This document shows, one piece after another, positions 14,921 through 24,223 of a DNA stretch of 64,000 nucleotides. A program made the position numbers and the translations under genes. This DNA comes from Paenibacillus auburnensis. GTDB taxonomy: Bacteria; Bacillota; Bacilli; Paenibacillales; Paenibacillaceae. The stretch covers positions 1-64,000 of the forward strand of contig NZ_CAKMMG010000005.1 of NCBI RefSeq assembly GCF_927798115.1. The letters run 5' to 3'. Each line of letters begins with the position of its first letter. Position 1 is the first letter of the stretch. Below the pieces are notes generated by a model that saw only the letters and a list, made by a program, of their open reading frames with translations, had not been told where the DNA came from and made no database searches.

Positions 14921-17287
14921 CTAATGCACACTACTCGGCGCTTCACTGCTTATTTCTGTATGATGATGATCTACCAGCGCATGCTGCAGTACTTGATCCA
15001 TGTGGGATACAGGTACGAACTCCACATCATTACGCACACTCTCCGGAATATCCTTAAGGTCGCGTTCATTATCCTTCGGAAGAAGGATTTTTTTGTAGCC
15101 GGCCCGGTGGGCTGCCAGCGATTTCTCCTTAAGTCCGCCAATTGGCAGGACACGTCCGCGGAGTGTAATCTCACCCGTCATTGCTACATCCTTCGAGACA
15201 TACCGTTTCGTGAGTGCAGAGATTAGCGCAGTTGCAATTGTAATCCCAGCAGACGGGCCATCCTTCGGTATCGCACCTTCAGGGATATGAATGTGAATGT
15301 CATTCTTCTCATGGAAATCAGGCGCCAGACCCAGTTCTTCCGCTTTGGAGCGGGTGTAGCTGAAGGCGGCCTGTGCCGATTCCTTCATTACATCGCCCAG
15401 CTGTCCGGTTAGCGTCAGCTTGCCGGTGCCCTGTACCACCGTTACTTCGATCAGCAGTGTATCACCGCCAACTTCCGTCCAGGCCAGCCCGGTAACCGTA
15501 CCGATCTGATCCTCCAGCTCCGCCATTCCATAGCGGTATTTCGAGACACCAAGATAATCCTTGATCTCTCCTGGAAGAATACTGACTTCTTCCTTCTCTC
15601 CGGAGACAATCTGCTTCGCGGCCTTCCGGCACAGCGCAGCAATCTGCTGCTCCAGATTACGCACCCCGGATTCCCGTGTATATTCACGGACGATTTTCAG
15701 CAGCGAATCATCTTCAATCGTCAGCTGTGAATCCTCAAGCCCGTGGTTCTTACGTTGCTTCGGCAGCAGGTACCGGCTGGCAATCTGCAGCTTCTCAAGC
15801 TCCGTATAGCCGGGAATGAACAGCATCTCCATCCGGTCTAGCAGCGGACGCGGAATGTTATGCACGGCATTCGCCGTTGTCACGAACATTACGTTCGACA
15901 AATCGAACGGCAACTCTACAAAGTGGTCGCTAAAAGTATTGTTCTGTTCCGGGTCCAGCACTTCAAGCAATGCTGCCGACGGATCGCCGCGGAAGTCAGC
16001 CGCCATCTTATCGATTTCGTCGAGCAGGAAGACCGGATTAATGCTTCCGGCTGTCTTCATCCCTTGGATGATCCGGCCCGGCATCGCACCCACATAGGTG
16101 CGGCGGTGCCCGCGGATCTCAGCTTCATCACGCACGCCGCCGAGCGAGATACGGACGAACTTGCGGTTCAGGGAACGGGCGATGGAGCGCGCCAGTGAGG
16201 TTTTGCCGACGCCCGGAGGGCCTACGAGGCAGAGAATCGGACCCTTCAGCTTCTTGACCAGCTTTTGCACAGCCAAGTATTCCAACACGCGTTCCTTCGG
16301 CTTCTCAAGACCGTAGTGATCGGCATCCAGCACCTGTTCCGCTTTCAGAATATCCAGATCATCTTCCGTAGATTCGCTCCAAGGCAGACCGAGCAGCCAA
16401 TCGACGTAGTTGCGGATGACACTGCCTTCAGCCGAACTCGCAGGCATTTTCTCCAGACGGTCGATTTCTTTCTCAATCTTCTCCTGCACCCGCTCCGGCA
16501 GATTCTTCTCCTGCATCTGTGAGCGCAGCTCATCAGCTTCACCAGCCCGGCCTTCTTTCTCCCCGAGCTCCTTCTGGATCGCTTTCATCTGCTCACGCAG
16601 ATAATATTCCTTCTGGGTCTTCTCCATCTGCTTCTTCACCCGCTGGTTGATCTTACGCTCCAGCTCAAGCACTTCGCGTTCATTATTGAGAATATCGAGC
16701 AGCTTCTCCAGACGTTTGCTGACGTCAATGGTCTCTAAGATCTCTTGCTTATCCTTAATCTTCAGTGCCAGGTGGCTCGTAATGACATCTGCCAGACGGC
16801 CAGGCTCTTCAATATCGGACACGGCAGCAAGCGTCTCTGGGGTGACCTTTTTGGATAAGGTGATGTAATGCTCGAACTGGCTCAACACCGTCCGCATCAA
16901 GGCGTCGCTCTCCTGATCGACATCCTCCTGCTCCGGCAGCTCGCGTGCCATAACCTCGTAATACTCCTCATTATCCGTATAATGAATAATTTCGGCCCGT
17001 TCCACTCCCTCTACCAGCACACGGATCGTGCCGTTCGGAAGCTTCAGCATCTGCCGCACATTCGCAACGGTGCCGACCCGAAAAATATCTTCTTGTCCAG
17101 GCTCCTCAATATTCACTTCTGACTGGGAGCAGAGGAGAATCAGGTTATCTTCAACCATAGCTTTTTCCAGCGCACGAACAGATTTCTCGCGTCCTACGTC
17201 AAGGTGAAGAACCATGCTAGGGTACACAAGAAGACCTCTAAGCGGCAATAAAGGAAAACGACGACCTTTGGATTTGTTTGGTATCAT
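14921..17287 (-). CDS. lonA: ATP-dependent protease LonA
   Basis: The 788-residue soluble Lon has an N-terminal LON substrate domain (FPLLPLRGLLVYPSMVLHLD), a coiled-coil middle region, an AAA+ module (Walker A GPPGVGKTSLARSIA, Walker B PVFLLDEIDKM) and a C-terminal Ser-Lys protease domain. The catalytic Ser lies in KDGPSAGITIATAL and the Lys in HRAGYKKILLPKDN. It degrades misfolded and regulatory proteins. I chose ATG 17287 because GGAGGT lies 9 nt before it; in the longer frame to 17314 this site would be inside the gene. It precedes ysxC by 12 bp. The upstream conserved partner lonB is separated from it by an inserted gene. Confidence 0.96.
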   Translation of the reverse strand: MIPNKSKGRRFPLLPLRGLLVYPSMVLHLDVGREKSVRALEKAMVEDNLILLCSQSEVNIEEPGQEDIFRVGTVANVRQMLKLPNGTIRVLVEGVERAEIIHYTDNEEYYEVMARELPEQEDVDQESDALMRTVLSQFEHYITLSKKVTPETLAAVSDIEEPGRLADVITSHLALKIKDKQEILETIDVSKRLEKLLDILNNEREVLELERKINQRVKKQMEKTQKEYYLREQMKAIQKELGEKEGRAGEADELRSQMQEKNLPERVQEKIEKEIDRLEKMPASSAEGSVIRNYVDWLLGLPWSESTEDDLDILKAEQVLDADHYGLEKPKERVLEYLAVQKLVKKLKGPILCLVGPPGVGKTSLARSIARSLNRKFVRISLGGVRDEAEIRGHRRTYVGAMPGRIIQGMKTAGSINPVFLLDEIDKMAADFRGDPSAALLEVLDPEQNNTFSDHFVELPFDLSNVMFVTTANAVHNIPRPLLDRMEMLFIPGYTELEKLQIASRYLLPKQRKNHGLEDSQLTIEDDSLLKIVREYTRESGVRNLEQQIAALCRKAAKQIVSGEKEEVSILPGEIKDYLGVSKYRYGMAELEDQIGTVTGLAWTEVGGDTLLIEVTVVQGTGKLTLTGQLGDVMKESAQAAFSYTRSKAEELGLAPDFHEKNDIHIHIPEGAIPKDGPSAGITIATALISALTKRYVSKDVAMTGEITLRGRVLPIGGLKEKSLAAHRAGYKKILLPKDNERDLKDIPESVRNDVEFVPVSHMDQVLQHALVDHHHTEISSEAPSSVH

Positions 17288-17524
17288 CGCTTTCGCACCT
17301 CCCATGGTTCTCAAGTTATGTCATATGCATTCATTCTAACAAAAGCGGGGTCAAAACACCAACTGGCGGCATGCGATATAGAAAGGTTGTTTGTCTGTTA
17401 GAGGACATTTGAAGGGCTAAGTTGCCCAAAACAGATTTTTGGCACAGTCTTTAGTATTTGTGGTTCTTCTGCAGAATATGTTTTGACCTGGATTTTTTGG
17501 CGGCTGGGAAGGATGATTTAACAA
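17288..17524. other. lonA upstream region
   Basis: This region lies between lonA and the terminator of the inserted secreted-protein gene. It should hold the lonA promoter. A single GGTCAAA heptamer (about 17350) resembles one half of a CtsR site, but no second half is present. I see no gene. Confidence 0.4.
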
Positions 17525-17558
17525 TAAAAAAAGAGCAGAGGTTATTCACCTCCAGCTC
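17525..17558 (-). terminator. Terminator of the secreted propeller-like gene
   Basis: On the minus strand GAGC-TG-GAGGT, loop GAATA, ACCTC-T-GCTC is followed by seven T. It separates the inserted gene from lonA. Confidence 0.85.
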
Positions 17559-17623
17559 CTGGATGAACACACCTTTTAAGAGTTAAACACCCTAATAAGT
17601 AGAGGGCAAAAATAAACCATGGT

Positions 17624-18439
17624 TTAAAGTGCATTTTCATTTGTGATTATGATTTTATTTCCCGGACGATCCGCCCAAAATATATATGTACCAAATCTTT
17701 CAACTCCTTGACCAGACCCATATGTAGGAGGTTTAATTCTTTCAATGAATTTAAAAGAACACCCATCGAACCTGTAATGATCTAACCCTTGGGCGTACGC
17801 CTTCCCGTATTCATTCGATCCGTGAAGGTTTCCATAAAGATCATCATTTTTGAAAAAGATTCCTTGATACCCTCCCTCTCCACCAAATTGTGCAGACAGC
17901 GGGTAAGCAGCCTGAAATCTAAATTTGCTATCATACCGCCTGATTTCATTCCTATCATGGTACACCACCCAAAAGGAACCTTTGTAAATAGCCAGGGATT
18001 CAGCTGTACCTTGTCCTATATCGTATTGCGCTACCTGCCTTAGATCAGGAAGCTTATATTTCACAACCCGGCTAATACGCTCTTTTTCAGGCGGGCCTGA
18101 GTTGAAATTATAGACCGTAGCATACAGAAATCCTTTGGCAGCAAAACAATCTCCAAATGACATGAAGCGTTTTTTTCTATCCTTACCGGTGTAGGCCCTC
18201 CTTTTCTCTGATAAATATTTACCGGAAATTCCATAGACCGATATTGTATTCGAAAGTGAAAAATCCACATCTCGATCTGAAGTCACATATATTTTTTCCT
18301 TATCTGCAGCTACTCCTTGCCATCCCCGGTAGGCCTTGTTCATTTGTATGTACTTAGGGCTTACACCTTCACTATAAGCACTTGCAGAAAAAGAAAGCAT
18401 AGATGCAACTATAATTTTTAAGATTAATAGTCTTTTCAA
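17624..18439 (-). CDS. Secreted protein of unknown function, beta-propeller-like
   Basis: I do not recognise a named family. The 271-residue product has a signal peptide (MKRLLILKIIVASMLSFSASAYS) and then a series of short beta-rich segments with hydrophobic/aromatic repeats (WQGVAADKEKIYVTSD, AAKGFLYATVYNF, LAIYKGSFWVVYHD, FKNDDLYGNLHGS, ERFGTYIFWADR) spaced about 40-50 residues, like blades of a small propeller. It has its own terminator and is shut off from lonB by another, so it is an independent unit. It looks more AT-rich than the lon genes and interrupts the lonB-lonA pair, which suggests later insertion. Confidence 0.65.
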   Translation of the reverse strand: MKRLLILKIIVASMLSFSASAYSEGVSPKYIQMNKAYRGWQGVAADKEKIYVTSDRDVDFSLSNTISVYGISGKYLSEKRRAYTGKDRKKRFMSFGDCFAAKGFLYATVYNFNSGPPEKERISRVVKYKLPDLRQVAQYDIGQGTAESLAIYKGSFWVVYHDRNEIRRYDSKFRFQAAYPLSAQFGGEGGYQGIFFKNDDLYGNLHGSNEYGKAYAQGLDHYRFDGCSFKFIERIKPPTYGSGQGVERFGTYIFWADRPGNKIIITNENAL

Positions 18440-18562
18440 AATCCAACTCTCCCCCGATAAAGATTATCACACTATTGAATTGTATATAATATCCATGTTT
18501 TCATCAATAATCCACGGTATTACAGACGATCCCATTGTAAAATAGTTGCATTTTTTTCGTAT

Positions 18563-18603
18563 AAAAAAGCGCCCCCTCAAATTGTTAATGAGGGGGCGCT
18601 TTT
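18563..18603 (-). terminator. Terminator of lonB
   Basis: A perfect 12 bp stem (AGCGCCCCCTCA / TGAGGGGGCGCT) with a 9 nt loop has A/T runs on both sides, so it could act in both directions. It lies downstream of lonB. Confidence 0.9.
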
Positions 18604-18664
18604 AAATTTCCTACTTCACCTTTCACACTCACATAATACGGTTCAAAAACCTCACAAGCAGCCC

Positions 18665-20374
18665 TTACCCCTGCGCACTTTCCCCCGAAGCATCCGCCTT
18701 AAGCAGCGAAGGCCCGGTAGAAAAGGTCTCGCCCGAGACTGCCGGCAGCCGCACATCGGCGGTCTCGGCTCCGAACAGGTGGCGGAATACCTCTTCAACG
18801 GTGTCTACAGGAATGACCTGCAGCGGTGCAAGGTCGGCGAAGAGAGACTGCCAGTTGTCCTTGGGAATGAGCACGGTTGTCGCGCCGGCCTGGAAGGCCG
18901 CCTCGACCTTGGCGATCACGCCGCCGACCGGCTTCACCCGGCCATGAATGCCGATCTCCCCGGTGATGGCTACGGTGTTGTCCACTGGCAGGTGGCGGAT
19001 CGCCGAGACAATAGCCACGGCCATGGCAACCCCGGCAGAGGGGCCGTCTATTGGCGTGCCGCCGGGGAAGTTCACATGGATGTCATAGCGATCCGGCTCC
19101 AGGTTCATCATCCGCAGAACGGTCAGTACATTCTCTACGGAACCCTTAGCCATGCTCTTGCGGCGGATCGTCCGCGAACCGCCGCGGGTCTCCTCTTCGT
19201 CAACAACGCCGGTGACATTCAGCCGGCCCTGGCCGTTCTGCGCAGGTGCCGCGGATACTTCGATTTCTAGCAAGGTACCCATCCCCGGTCCATAAACAGC
19301 CAGTCCATTGACTAGTCCGATCTGCGGGGCAGTCGGAATTTTGCGTTCCGTACGCAGCGGCAGCTGACTGCTGCCGGCTACCCACTCTACTTCTGCCGCA
19401 CTCAAGGTATCGCGCTGTTCTGTCAGTGCGAGCCCCGCAGCAAGCTGAATCATGTTCACTGCCTCACGGCCATTCGTGGCATATTGTTGTACCACTGTCA
19501 CGGCTTCTGGGCTCGGCTTCAGGCCAATCTTCTGAATGGCATCCCGGGCAATAACGGCAATCTCATCAGGCAGCAGCGGACGGAAATAAATCTCCATGCA
19601 GCGTGAACGCAGTGCAGGCGATATTTCCTCGGGCGAACGCGTAGTGGCTCCAACCAGCCGGAAATCAGCCGGAAGGCCATTTTGAAAAATATCATGGATA
19701 TAAGCAGGCGTATTGCTGTCCTCGGAGTTATAGTACGCACTCTCCAGCAGCACCTTCCGGTCCTCCAGCACCTTTAGCAGCTTGTTCATCTGAATCGGAT
19801 GAAGTTCTCCGATCTCATCCAGAAACAATATTCCGCCATGTGCCTTCGTCACTGCTCCCGGCTTCGGCTGCGGCACACCAGCCACCCCCATTGCTCCTGC
19901 TCCCTGGTATATCGGGTCATGCACAGAGCCGATCAGCGGATCGGCAATCCCGCGTTCATCAAAGCGTGCTGTAGTTGCATCTATTTCTGTAAACTTGGCA
20001 TCACTCTTAAAAGGGGAAAGTGAATTCTTCTTAGCTTCCTCCATCACAACACGGGCCGCTGCCGTCTTACCGACTCCCGGCGGACCATAGATGATCACAT
20101 GCTGGGGATTCGCGCTGCACAGTGCGGCCTTTAAGGCACGCAGCCCGTCCTTTTGCCCAACGATATCGCTAATGGAGGCTGGCCGTGTCTTTTCCGAGAG
20201 CGGTTTCGTTAGAGAGATCATCCGCATTTTCCGCAGCTTGTCCAGCTCCTTACGAGATTCCCGGTCCACCGCCGTCTTATTCGTCTTCTGTCCCCGCAGC
20301 AGATTCCAAAAATAAACGCCGATAACCAGCGCGAAAAAGAGCTGCACGATCATCAGCAATATTCCTAATTGCAT
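18665..20374 (-). CDS. lonB: Membrane-linked ATP-dependent protease LonB
   Basis: The 569-residue product has an N-terminal membrane segment (LLMIVQLFFALVIGVYFWNLL), an AAA+ domain (Walker A GPPGVGKTAAARVVM, Walker B GGILFLDEIGELHP, arginine finger region PALRSRCMEIYF) and a C-terminal Lon protease domain. The catalytic Ser is in IDGPSAGVAMAVAIV and the Lys in AGATTVLIPKDN. It lacks the LonA N-terminal domain. The B. subtilis protein is made in the forespore; I see no clear sporulation promoter here. ATG 20374 has GGAGGG upstream. It is separated from lonA by the inserted secreted-protein gene. Confidence 0.94.
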   Translation of the reverse strand: MQLGILLMIVQLFFALVIGVYFWNLLRGQKTNKTAVDRESRKELDKLRKMRMISLTKPLSEKTRPASISDIVGQKDGLRALKAALCSANPQHVIIYGPPGVGKTAAARVVMEEAKKNSLSPFKSDAKFTEIDATTARFDERGIADPLIGSVHDPIYQGAGAMGVAGVPQPKPGAVTKAHGGILFLDEIGELHPIQMNKLLKVLEDRKVLLESAYYNSEDSNTPAYIHDIFQNGLPADFRLVGATTRSPEEISPALRSRCMEIYFRPLLPDEIAVIARDAIQKIGLKPSPEAVTVVQQYATNGREAVNMIQLAAGLALTEQRDTLSAAEVEWVAGSSQLPLRTERKIPTAPQIGLVNGLAVYGPGMGTLLEIEVSAAPAQNGQGRLNVTGVVDEEETRGGSRTIRRKSMAKGSVENVLTVLRMMNLEPDRYDIHVNFPGGTPIDGPSAGVAMAVAIVSAIRHLPVDNTVAITGEIGIHGRVKPVGGVIAKVEAAFQAGATTVLIPKDNWQSLFADLAPLQVIPVDTVEEVFRHLFGAETADVRLPAVSGETFSTGPSLLKADASGESAQG

Positions 20375-20617
20375 AGGTCACCCTCCTGTTTCATTCAGTC
20401 TATCTGTCCTGCCCTTTTGGCTACTACTAGGTAGTATAGCCGTTTCGTTCATTCATAAACGCTCCGGGACAGGAATAATGAAAGATCGGCCTGAAACTTT
20501 GAATATAAACCGGGGGTAAGTCCACTGACCGGACGACAGGTAGGCAGCGAGGATAGAGAGCACTGGGAGCAAGGACAGCAGCGTGAACATACCATTCAGG
20601 GAATTTACGATCGCCCC

Positions 20618-21289
20618 TTAGTCCCAGTAGCTAAGAACATTACGAGCCAGCTCATACCTCACCTTTCGAATTCCCTCGCCACGTTTTACCGGATTCAGCC
20701 ACCCTTTTTCACACAGCTTGTATAATAGTTGCCGCGCAGTCTTAGCATCGATTGAAAAATAATCAGAAACATCCTGTGGACGCACGGATCCGGACTGACG
20801 CATGACGAAACGCATGATTTCTCTTTCTCCGAGCAATAATTTATCAACCGGAACAACTGCCGCCATATATCTGCTGAGCACCATGCGGAGCAAAGTTATG
20901 CATAATTCCGGACGTTGCTCTACATCATCATAGGCAAAGGAAATCACTTGGAAGCCCATGGCACACAGAAAAGTTTCTCGATTTAGTTCATTGCTATACC
21001 TCTGTCTATCCATATCCTTAACATGTGCTGTGTAGCCTTTGATCTCCAGCAGCAATCTGATTGTTCCCGGCAAAAAGGCAAAGTCAGCAAAATAAGAGCG
21101 GCCACGCCAGTCCAGAACCTCATACTCAGGATGAAGATCACAGAAATCACCACGCAGCGGCCACCACACATTCTGAAGAAATAACGTTTCGGCGTGCCGG
21201 TGACCCCTCTCCAGTCTCCCCTTGCGTTCACCGGTTCTGGCATCCAGATGATACTGGATAAAGTCATCGATAAGCTGTTTGTGATTCAT
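20618..21289 (-). CDS. PD-(D/E)XK nuclease-like protein with C-terminal winged helix
   Basis: I infer the fold by eye. The 223-residue product has a central YFADFAFLPGTIRLLLEIKGY segment (D, 11-14 residues, then ExK), typical of the PD-(D/E)XK nuclease core, preceded by a helix and followed by MGFQVISFAYDDVEQ as in DUF559/Vsr-like proteins. The C terminus (about 150-215; GSVRPQDVSDYFSIDAKTA, LLYKLCEKGWLNPVKRGEG) reads as a winged helix for DNA binding. ATG 21289 has AGGGGAT upstream. It lies alone between ispG and lonB, with a repeat array upstream. It may be a solitary DNA-repair or defence nuclease, or a decayed restriction enzyme; no methylase is adjacent. Confidence 0.65.
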   Translation of the reverse strand: MNHKQLIDDFIQYHLDARTGERKGRLERGHRHAETLFLQNVWWPLRGDFCDLHPEYEVLDWRGRSYFADFAFLPGTIRLLLEIKGYTAHVKDMDRQRYSNELNRETFLCAMGFQVISFAYDDVEQRPELCITLLRMVLSRYMAAVVPVDKLLLGEREIMRFVMRQSGSVRPQDVSDYFSIDAKTARQLLYKLCEKGWLNPVKRGEGIRKVRYELARNVLSYWD

Positions 21290-21416
21290 ATCTGCATATC
21301 CCCTTGGTTATAAAAATAAAAAACGTCCCATTCACCGCCGGATCACCCGTGGCATAATGGGACGTTCATCGTCACCTTGCTTCATGCTATGAAAATCGGA
21401 GCCTCTATCTACAACT

Positions 21417-21602
21417 AAAGGGAAATACACCCGCTATAATACCAATTAAGCATGTTTCTCGAGCAATAAAGGGAATATCGCCCTTTAATTCATTCTATAT
21501 CTTCGAATCGTTCTACGTTGATTGGATTAAAGGGAGGAAACCCCTCTATAATCTTCATTTCCCTGAAACGAGCCAAATTAACGGGAGTGTTTCCCTTTAG
21601 TT
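21417..21602. repeat. Array of four GGGA...CCCTTT dyads spaced 51, 61 and 51 bp
   Basis: The gene-free stretch 21290-21702 contains four short inverted-repeat units. Cores start at 21417 (AAAGGGA-N5-CCC), 21468 (AAAGGGA-N5-CCCTTT), 21529 (AAAGGGA...CCCCT) and 21580 (AACGGGA-N5-TCCCTTT). Intervening sequence is poorly conserved. The last unit is nearly the same as the units at 45.1-45.3 kb. No open frame is supported. Confidence 0.75.
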
Positions 21603-21702
21603 AAATTCAGCACTTCAGCAATTCAGAACTTCAGCACTGCTGATCAACCCGGTGTAACTATCATAAGGTACTATGGCTTTTATAAATATAGAATAAGTTC
21701 TA

Positions 21703-22842
21703 CTATTCCGCCGGATTACCCACGCTTACAGCCGGAGCCAATCCGGCATGCTTACGGCCTGGAATCTCACCGGTCTCTTCAAAAGCGACAACAATGGCGT
21801 CAATTTCCTTCTTAAGCTCGGATACGAGCTCCGCTTCAGGAACTTTGCGGATCATTTGACCGTAGCGGAACAGCAACCCTTCACCGCGGGCGCCTGCGAT
21901 ACCAATATCCGCTTCACGCGCTTCTCCGGGGCCATTAACAGCACAGCCCAGTACTGAGACTTTGATCGGCACCTTCAGCTTGGAGATATACTCTTCTACT
22001 TCATTGGCGATGGAGAAGAGGTCAATGTCCAAACGTCCGCAGGTCGGGCAGGAGATCAGTGTAGGTGCGTTAGAGATCAGGCCAAAGGTCTTAAGCAGCT
22101 CACGCGCCACCTTAACCTCCTCGACAGGGTCGGCGCTCAGGGAGATGCGCACGGTGCTGCCGATCCCCATGGAGAGCAGTGCACCGATCCCGGCGGAGCT
22201 CTTCACGGTTCCGGCAAACAGCGTACCGGACTCGGTAATACCGAGGTGCAGCGGATAAGGAATGACTTCGGCTGCTTTGCGGTAAGCTTCGATGGCCATC
22301 GGCACATCCGAGGCTTTGAGCGATACGATAATATCATGGAAGTCCAGTTCCTCAAGAATCCCGATATGATAAAGGGCGCTCTCAACCATCGCTTCCGGAG
22401 TCGGATAACCGTATTTCTCCAGGAGATGAGACTCCAGGGAACCGGCATTTACTCCGATGCGGATGGGAATTCCTTTGTCCTTACAGGCTTTGACTACCGC
22501 TTCTACCTTGTCGCGGCGGCCAATATTGCCGGGATTAATCCGCACCTTATCGATTCCGTTCTCAATCGCCAGCAGTGCCAGTTTATAATTAAAGTGAATG
22601 TCCGCCACCAGCGGAATGTGGATTTGCTTCTTGATTTCTTTGATCGCTGCAGCCGCCTCTTCATTGTTGACGGTAACACGCACAAGCTGACAGCCCGCTT
22701 CTTCTAACCGCAGAATTTCAGCCACTGTAGCTTCCACGTCAGCGGTCTTGGTCGTACACATGCTTTGAATAGCAACCTCGTTGTTACCCCCGATAATAAC
22801 TCCGCCGACATTGACGGGCCGGGTCTGGTGTCTCAAGAACAT
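21703..22842 (-). CDS. ispG: 4-hydroxy-3-methylbut-2-en-1-yl diphosphate synthase (IspG/GcpE)
   Basis: The 379-residue iron-sulfur enzyme of the MEP isoprenoid pathway converts the cyclic diphosphate MEcPP to HMBPP. A TIM-barrel domain (VRVTVNNEEAAAAIKEIK, LVADIHFNYKLAL, VRINPGNIG) is followed by the cluster-binding domain with SCPTCGR and SVLGCAVNGPGEA, giving three Cys plus the Glu ligand. ATG 22842 has GGGGGAG 6-7 nt upstream; frames up to 22887 would swallow that site. It lies between clpX and the nuclease-like gene, same orientation. Isoprenoid supply also feeds undecaprenyl phosphate used by the polysaccharide locus. Confidence 0.95.
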   Translation of the reverse strand: MFLRHQTRPVNVGGVIIGGNNEVAIQSMCTTKTADVEATVAEILRLEEAGCQLVRVTVNNEEAAAAIKEIKKQIHIPLVADIHFNYKLALLAIENGIDKVRINPGNIGRRDKVEAVVKACKDKGIPIRIGVNAGSLESHLLEKYGYPTPEAMVESALYHIGILEELDFHDIIVSLKASDVPMAIEAYRKAAEVIPYPLHLGITESGTLFAGTVKSSAGIGALLSMGIGSTVRISLSADPVEEVKVARELLKTFGLISNAPTLISCPTCGRLDIDLFSIANEVEEYISKLKVPIKVSVLGCAVNGPGEAREADIGIAGARGEGLLFRYGQMIRKVPEAELVSELKKEIDAIVVAFEETGEIPGRKHAGLAPAVSVGNPAE

Positions 22843-22954
22843 GGTTTTCTCCCCCATAACGATCAAAGCTCCACCCCTTCCGCCCACCTGTATGAAGCGG
22901 GATCAGCGGAAACGGTGGAGACTATGACTTGTATTATTGTAAGGTCAGCGTGTC

Positions 22955-24211
22955 TTAGGCGCTTTCCTCTTTTTTCTTATCTTTCTTAAGTCCCAGCTCA
23001 GGCAGAGCCTTCTCTTGCACAACCTGTTCTGTAATCACGCAGTCTTTAATATCATCGCGTGAAGGAACCTCATACATCACATCAAGCATAATGCTCTCAA
23101 TGATGGCACGCAGACCGCGGGCACCTGTGTTGCGTTTGATCGCTTCCTTGGCAATAGCTTCAAGGGCCAGCGGTTCAAACTTCAGCGCCACATTGTCCAT
23201 TTCAAGAAGCTTGATGTACTGCTTGGTCAATGCATTCTTCGGTTCAGACAGAATGCGGACCAGTGTATTCTCATCAAGCGGCTCGAGTGTGGAGATTACT
23301 GGCAAACGGCCGACAAACTCAGGAATGAGACCGAATTTGAGCAGATCCTCAGGCAATACCATGGAGAGGTATTCTCCGGCTTTCAGATCCTTCTGGCCTT
23401 CAACTGCTGCATTGAAGCCGATGACCTTTTTGCCGATACGGCGTTTGATCATTTGCTCCAGACCGTCAAAAGCACCGCCTACAATGAACAGAATGTTCGT
23501 TGTATCGATTTGGATGAACTCCTGATGAGGATGCTTGCGTCCGCCCTGCGGAGGTACAGAAGCAACTGTGCCTTCCAGGATCTTCAGCAGCGCCTGCTGT
23601 ACACCTTCACCGGAAACGTCACGGGTAATGGACGGATTCTCGGATTTGCGTGCTACTTTATCAATTTCGTCAATATAGATAATGCCGCGTTCGGCTTTTT
23701 CCACATCATAGTCAGCAGCCTGGATCAGCTTCAGCAGAATGTTCTCAACATCTTCGCCGACGTAGCCCGCTTCCGTAAGGGAGGTTGCATCCGCAATAGC
23801 AAAAGGAACGTTGATAATCTTCGCCATCGTCTGGGCCAGCAGGGTTTTACCGGAGCCGGTTGGTCCGAGCAGCAGAATGTTGCTCTTCGTCAATTCGACA
23901 TCTTCAATCTTACTCTGGCTGTTGACGCGCTTATAGTGATTGTATACGGCAACGGAGAGCGATTTCTTCGCCTGCTCCTGGCCGATTACGTATTGATCGA
24001 GAATATCACGGATTTCCTTCGGTTTCGGAATATCCTTCAGATCCAGCTCTTCTTCATGACCGAGCTCTTCCTCCACGATTTCCGTGCACAGCTCGATGCA
24101 TTCGTCACATATATAAACACCAGGTCCAGCTACAAGCTTACGAACCTGCTCTTGTGATTTACCGCAAAAGGAACATTTCAGCTGCCCTTTTTCATCGTTA
24201 AATTTAAACAT
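22955..24211 (-). CDS. clpX: ATP-dependent Clp protease ATP-binding subunit ClpX
   Basis: The 418-residue AAA+ unfoldase begins with the four-Cys zinc-binding domain (CSFCGKSQEQV...CDECIELC), then Walker A LGPTGSGKTLLAQTMA, Walker B IIYIDEIDKVARK, sensor and RKH-type pore regions, with the IGF ClpP-docking loop visible as IGKKVIGFNA. It recognises tagged substrates and feeds them to ClpP. ATG 24211 has AAAGGGGTGG upstream. It follows clpP by 12 bp, so the two are probably co-transcribed; in B. subtilis clpP lies elsewhere. Confidence 0.97.
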   Translation of the reverse strand: MFKFNDEKGQLKCSFCGKSQEQVRKLVAGPGVYICDECIELCTEIVEEELGHEEELDLKDIPKPKEIRDILDQYVIGQEQAKKSLSVAVYNHYKRVNSQSKIEDVELTKSNILLLGPTGSGKTLLAQTMAKIINVPFAIADATSLTEAGYVGEDVENILLKLIQAADYDVEKAERGIIYIDEIDKVARKSENPSITRDVSGEGVQQALLKILEGTVASVPPQGGRKHPHQEFIQIDTTNILFIVGGAFDGLEQMIKRRIGKKVIGFNAAVEGQKDLKAGEYLSMVLPEDLLKFGLIPEFVGRLPVISTLEPLDENTLVRILSEPKNALTKQYIKLLEMDNVALKFEPLALEAIAKEAIKRNTGARGLRAIIESIMLDVMYEVPSRDDIKDCVITEQVVQEKALPELGLKKDKKKEESA

Positions 24212-24223
24212 CTTACCACCCCT

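Noticed and set aside
17345..17356. CtsR operator upstream of lonA
   Set aside because: Only one GGTCAAA heptamer is present; the second half of the tandem site is missing.
20375..20617. Possible structured RNA upstream of lonB (purine-rich GGTAGGCAGCGAGG segment)
   Set aside because: It looks unusual but I find no conserved motif, clear stem set or terminator that would support an RNA gene.
21417..21602. CRISPR array at 21.4 kb
   Set aside because: Only short dyad cores are shared, spacing alternates between 51 and 61 bp, and there are no full-length conserved repeats or cas genes.
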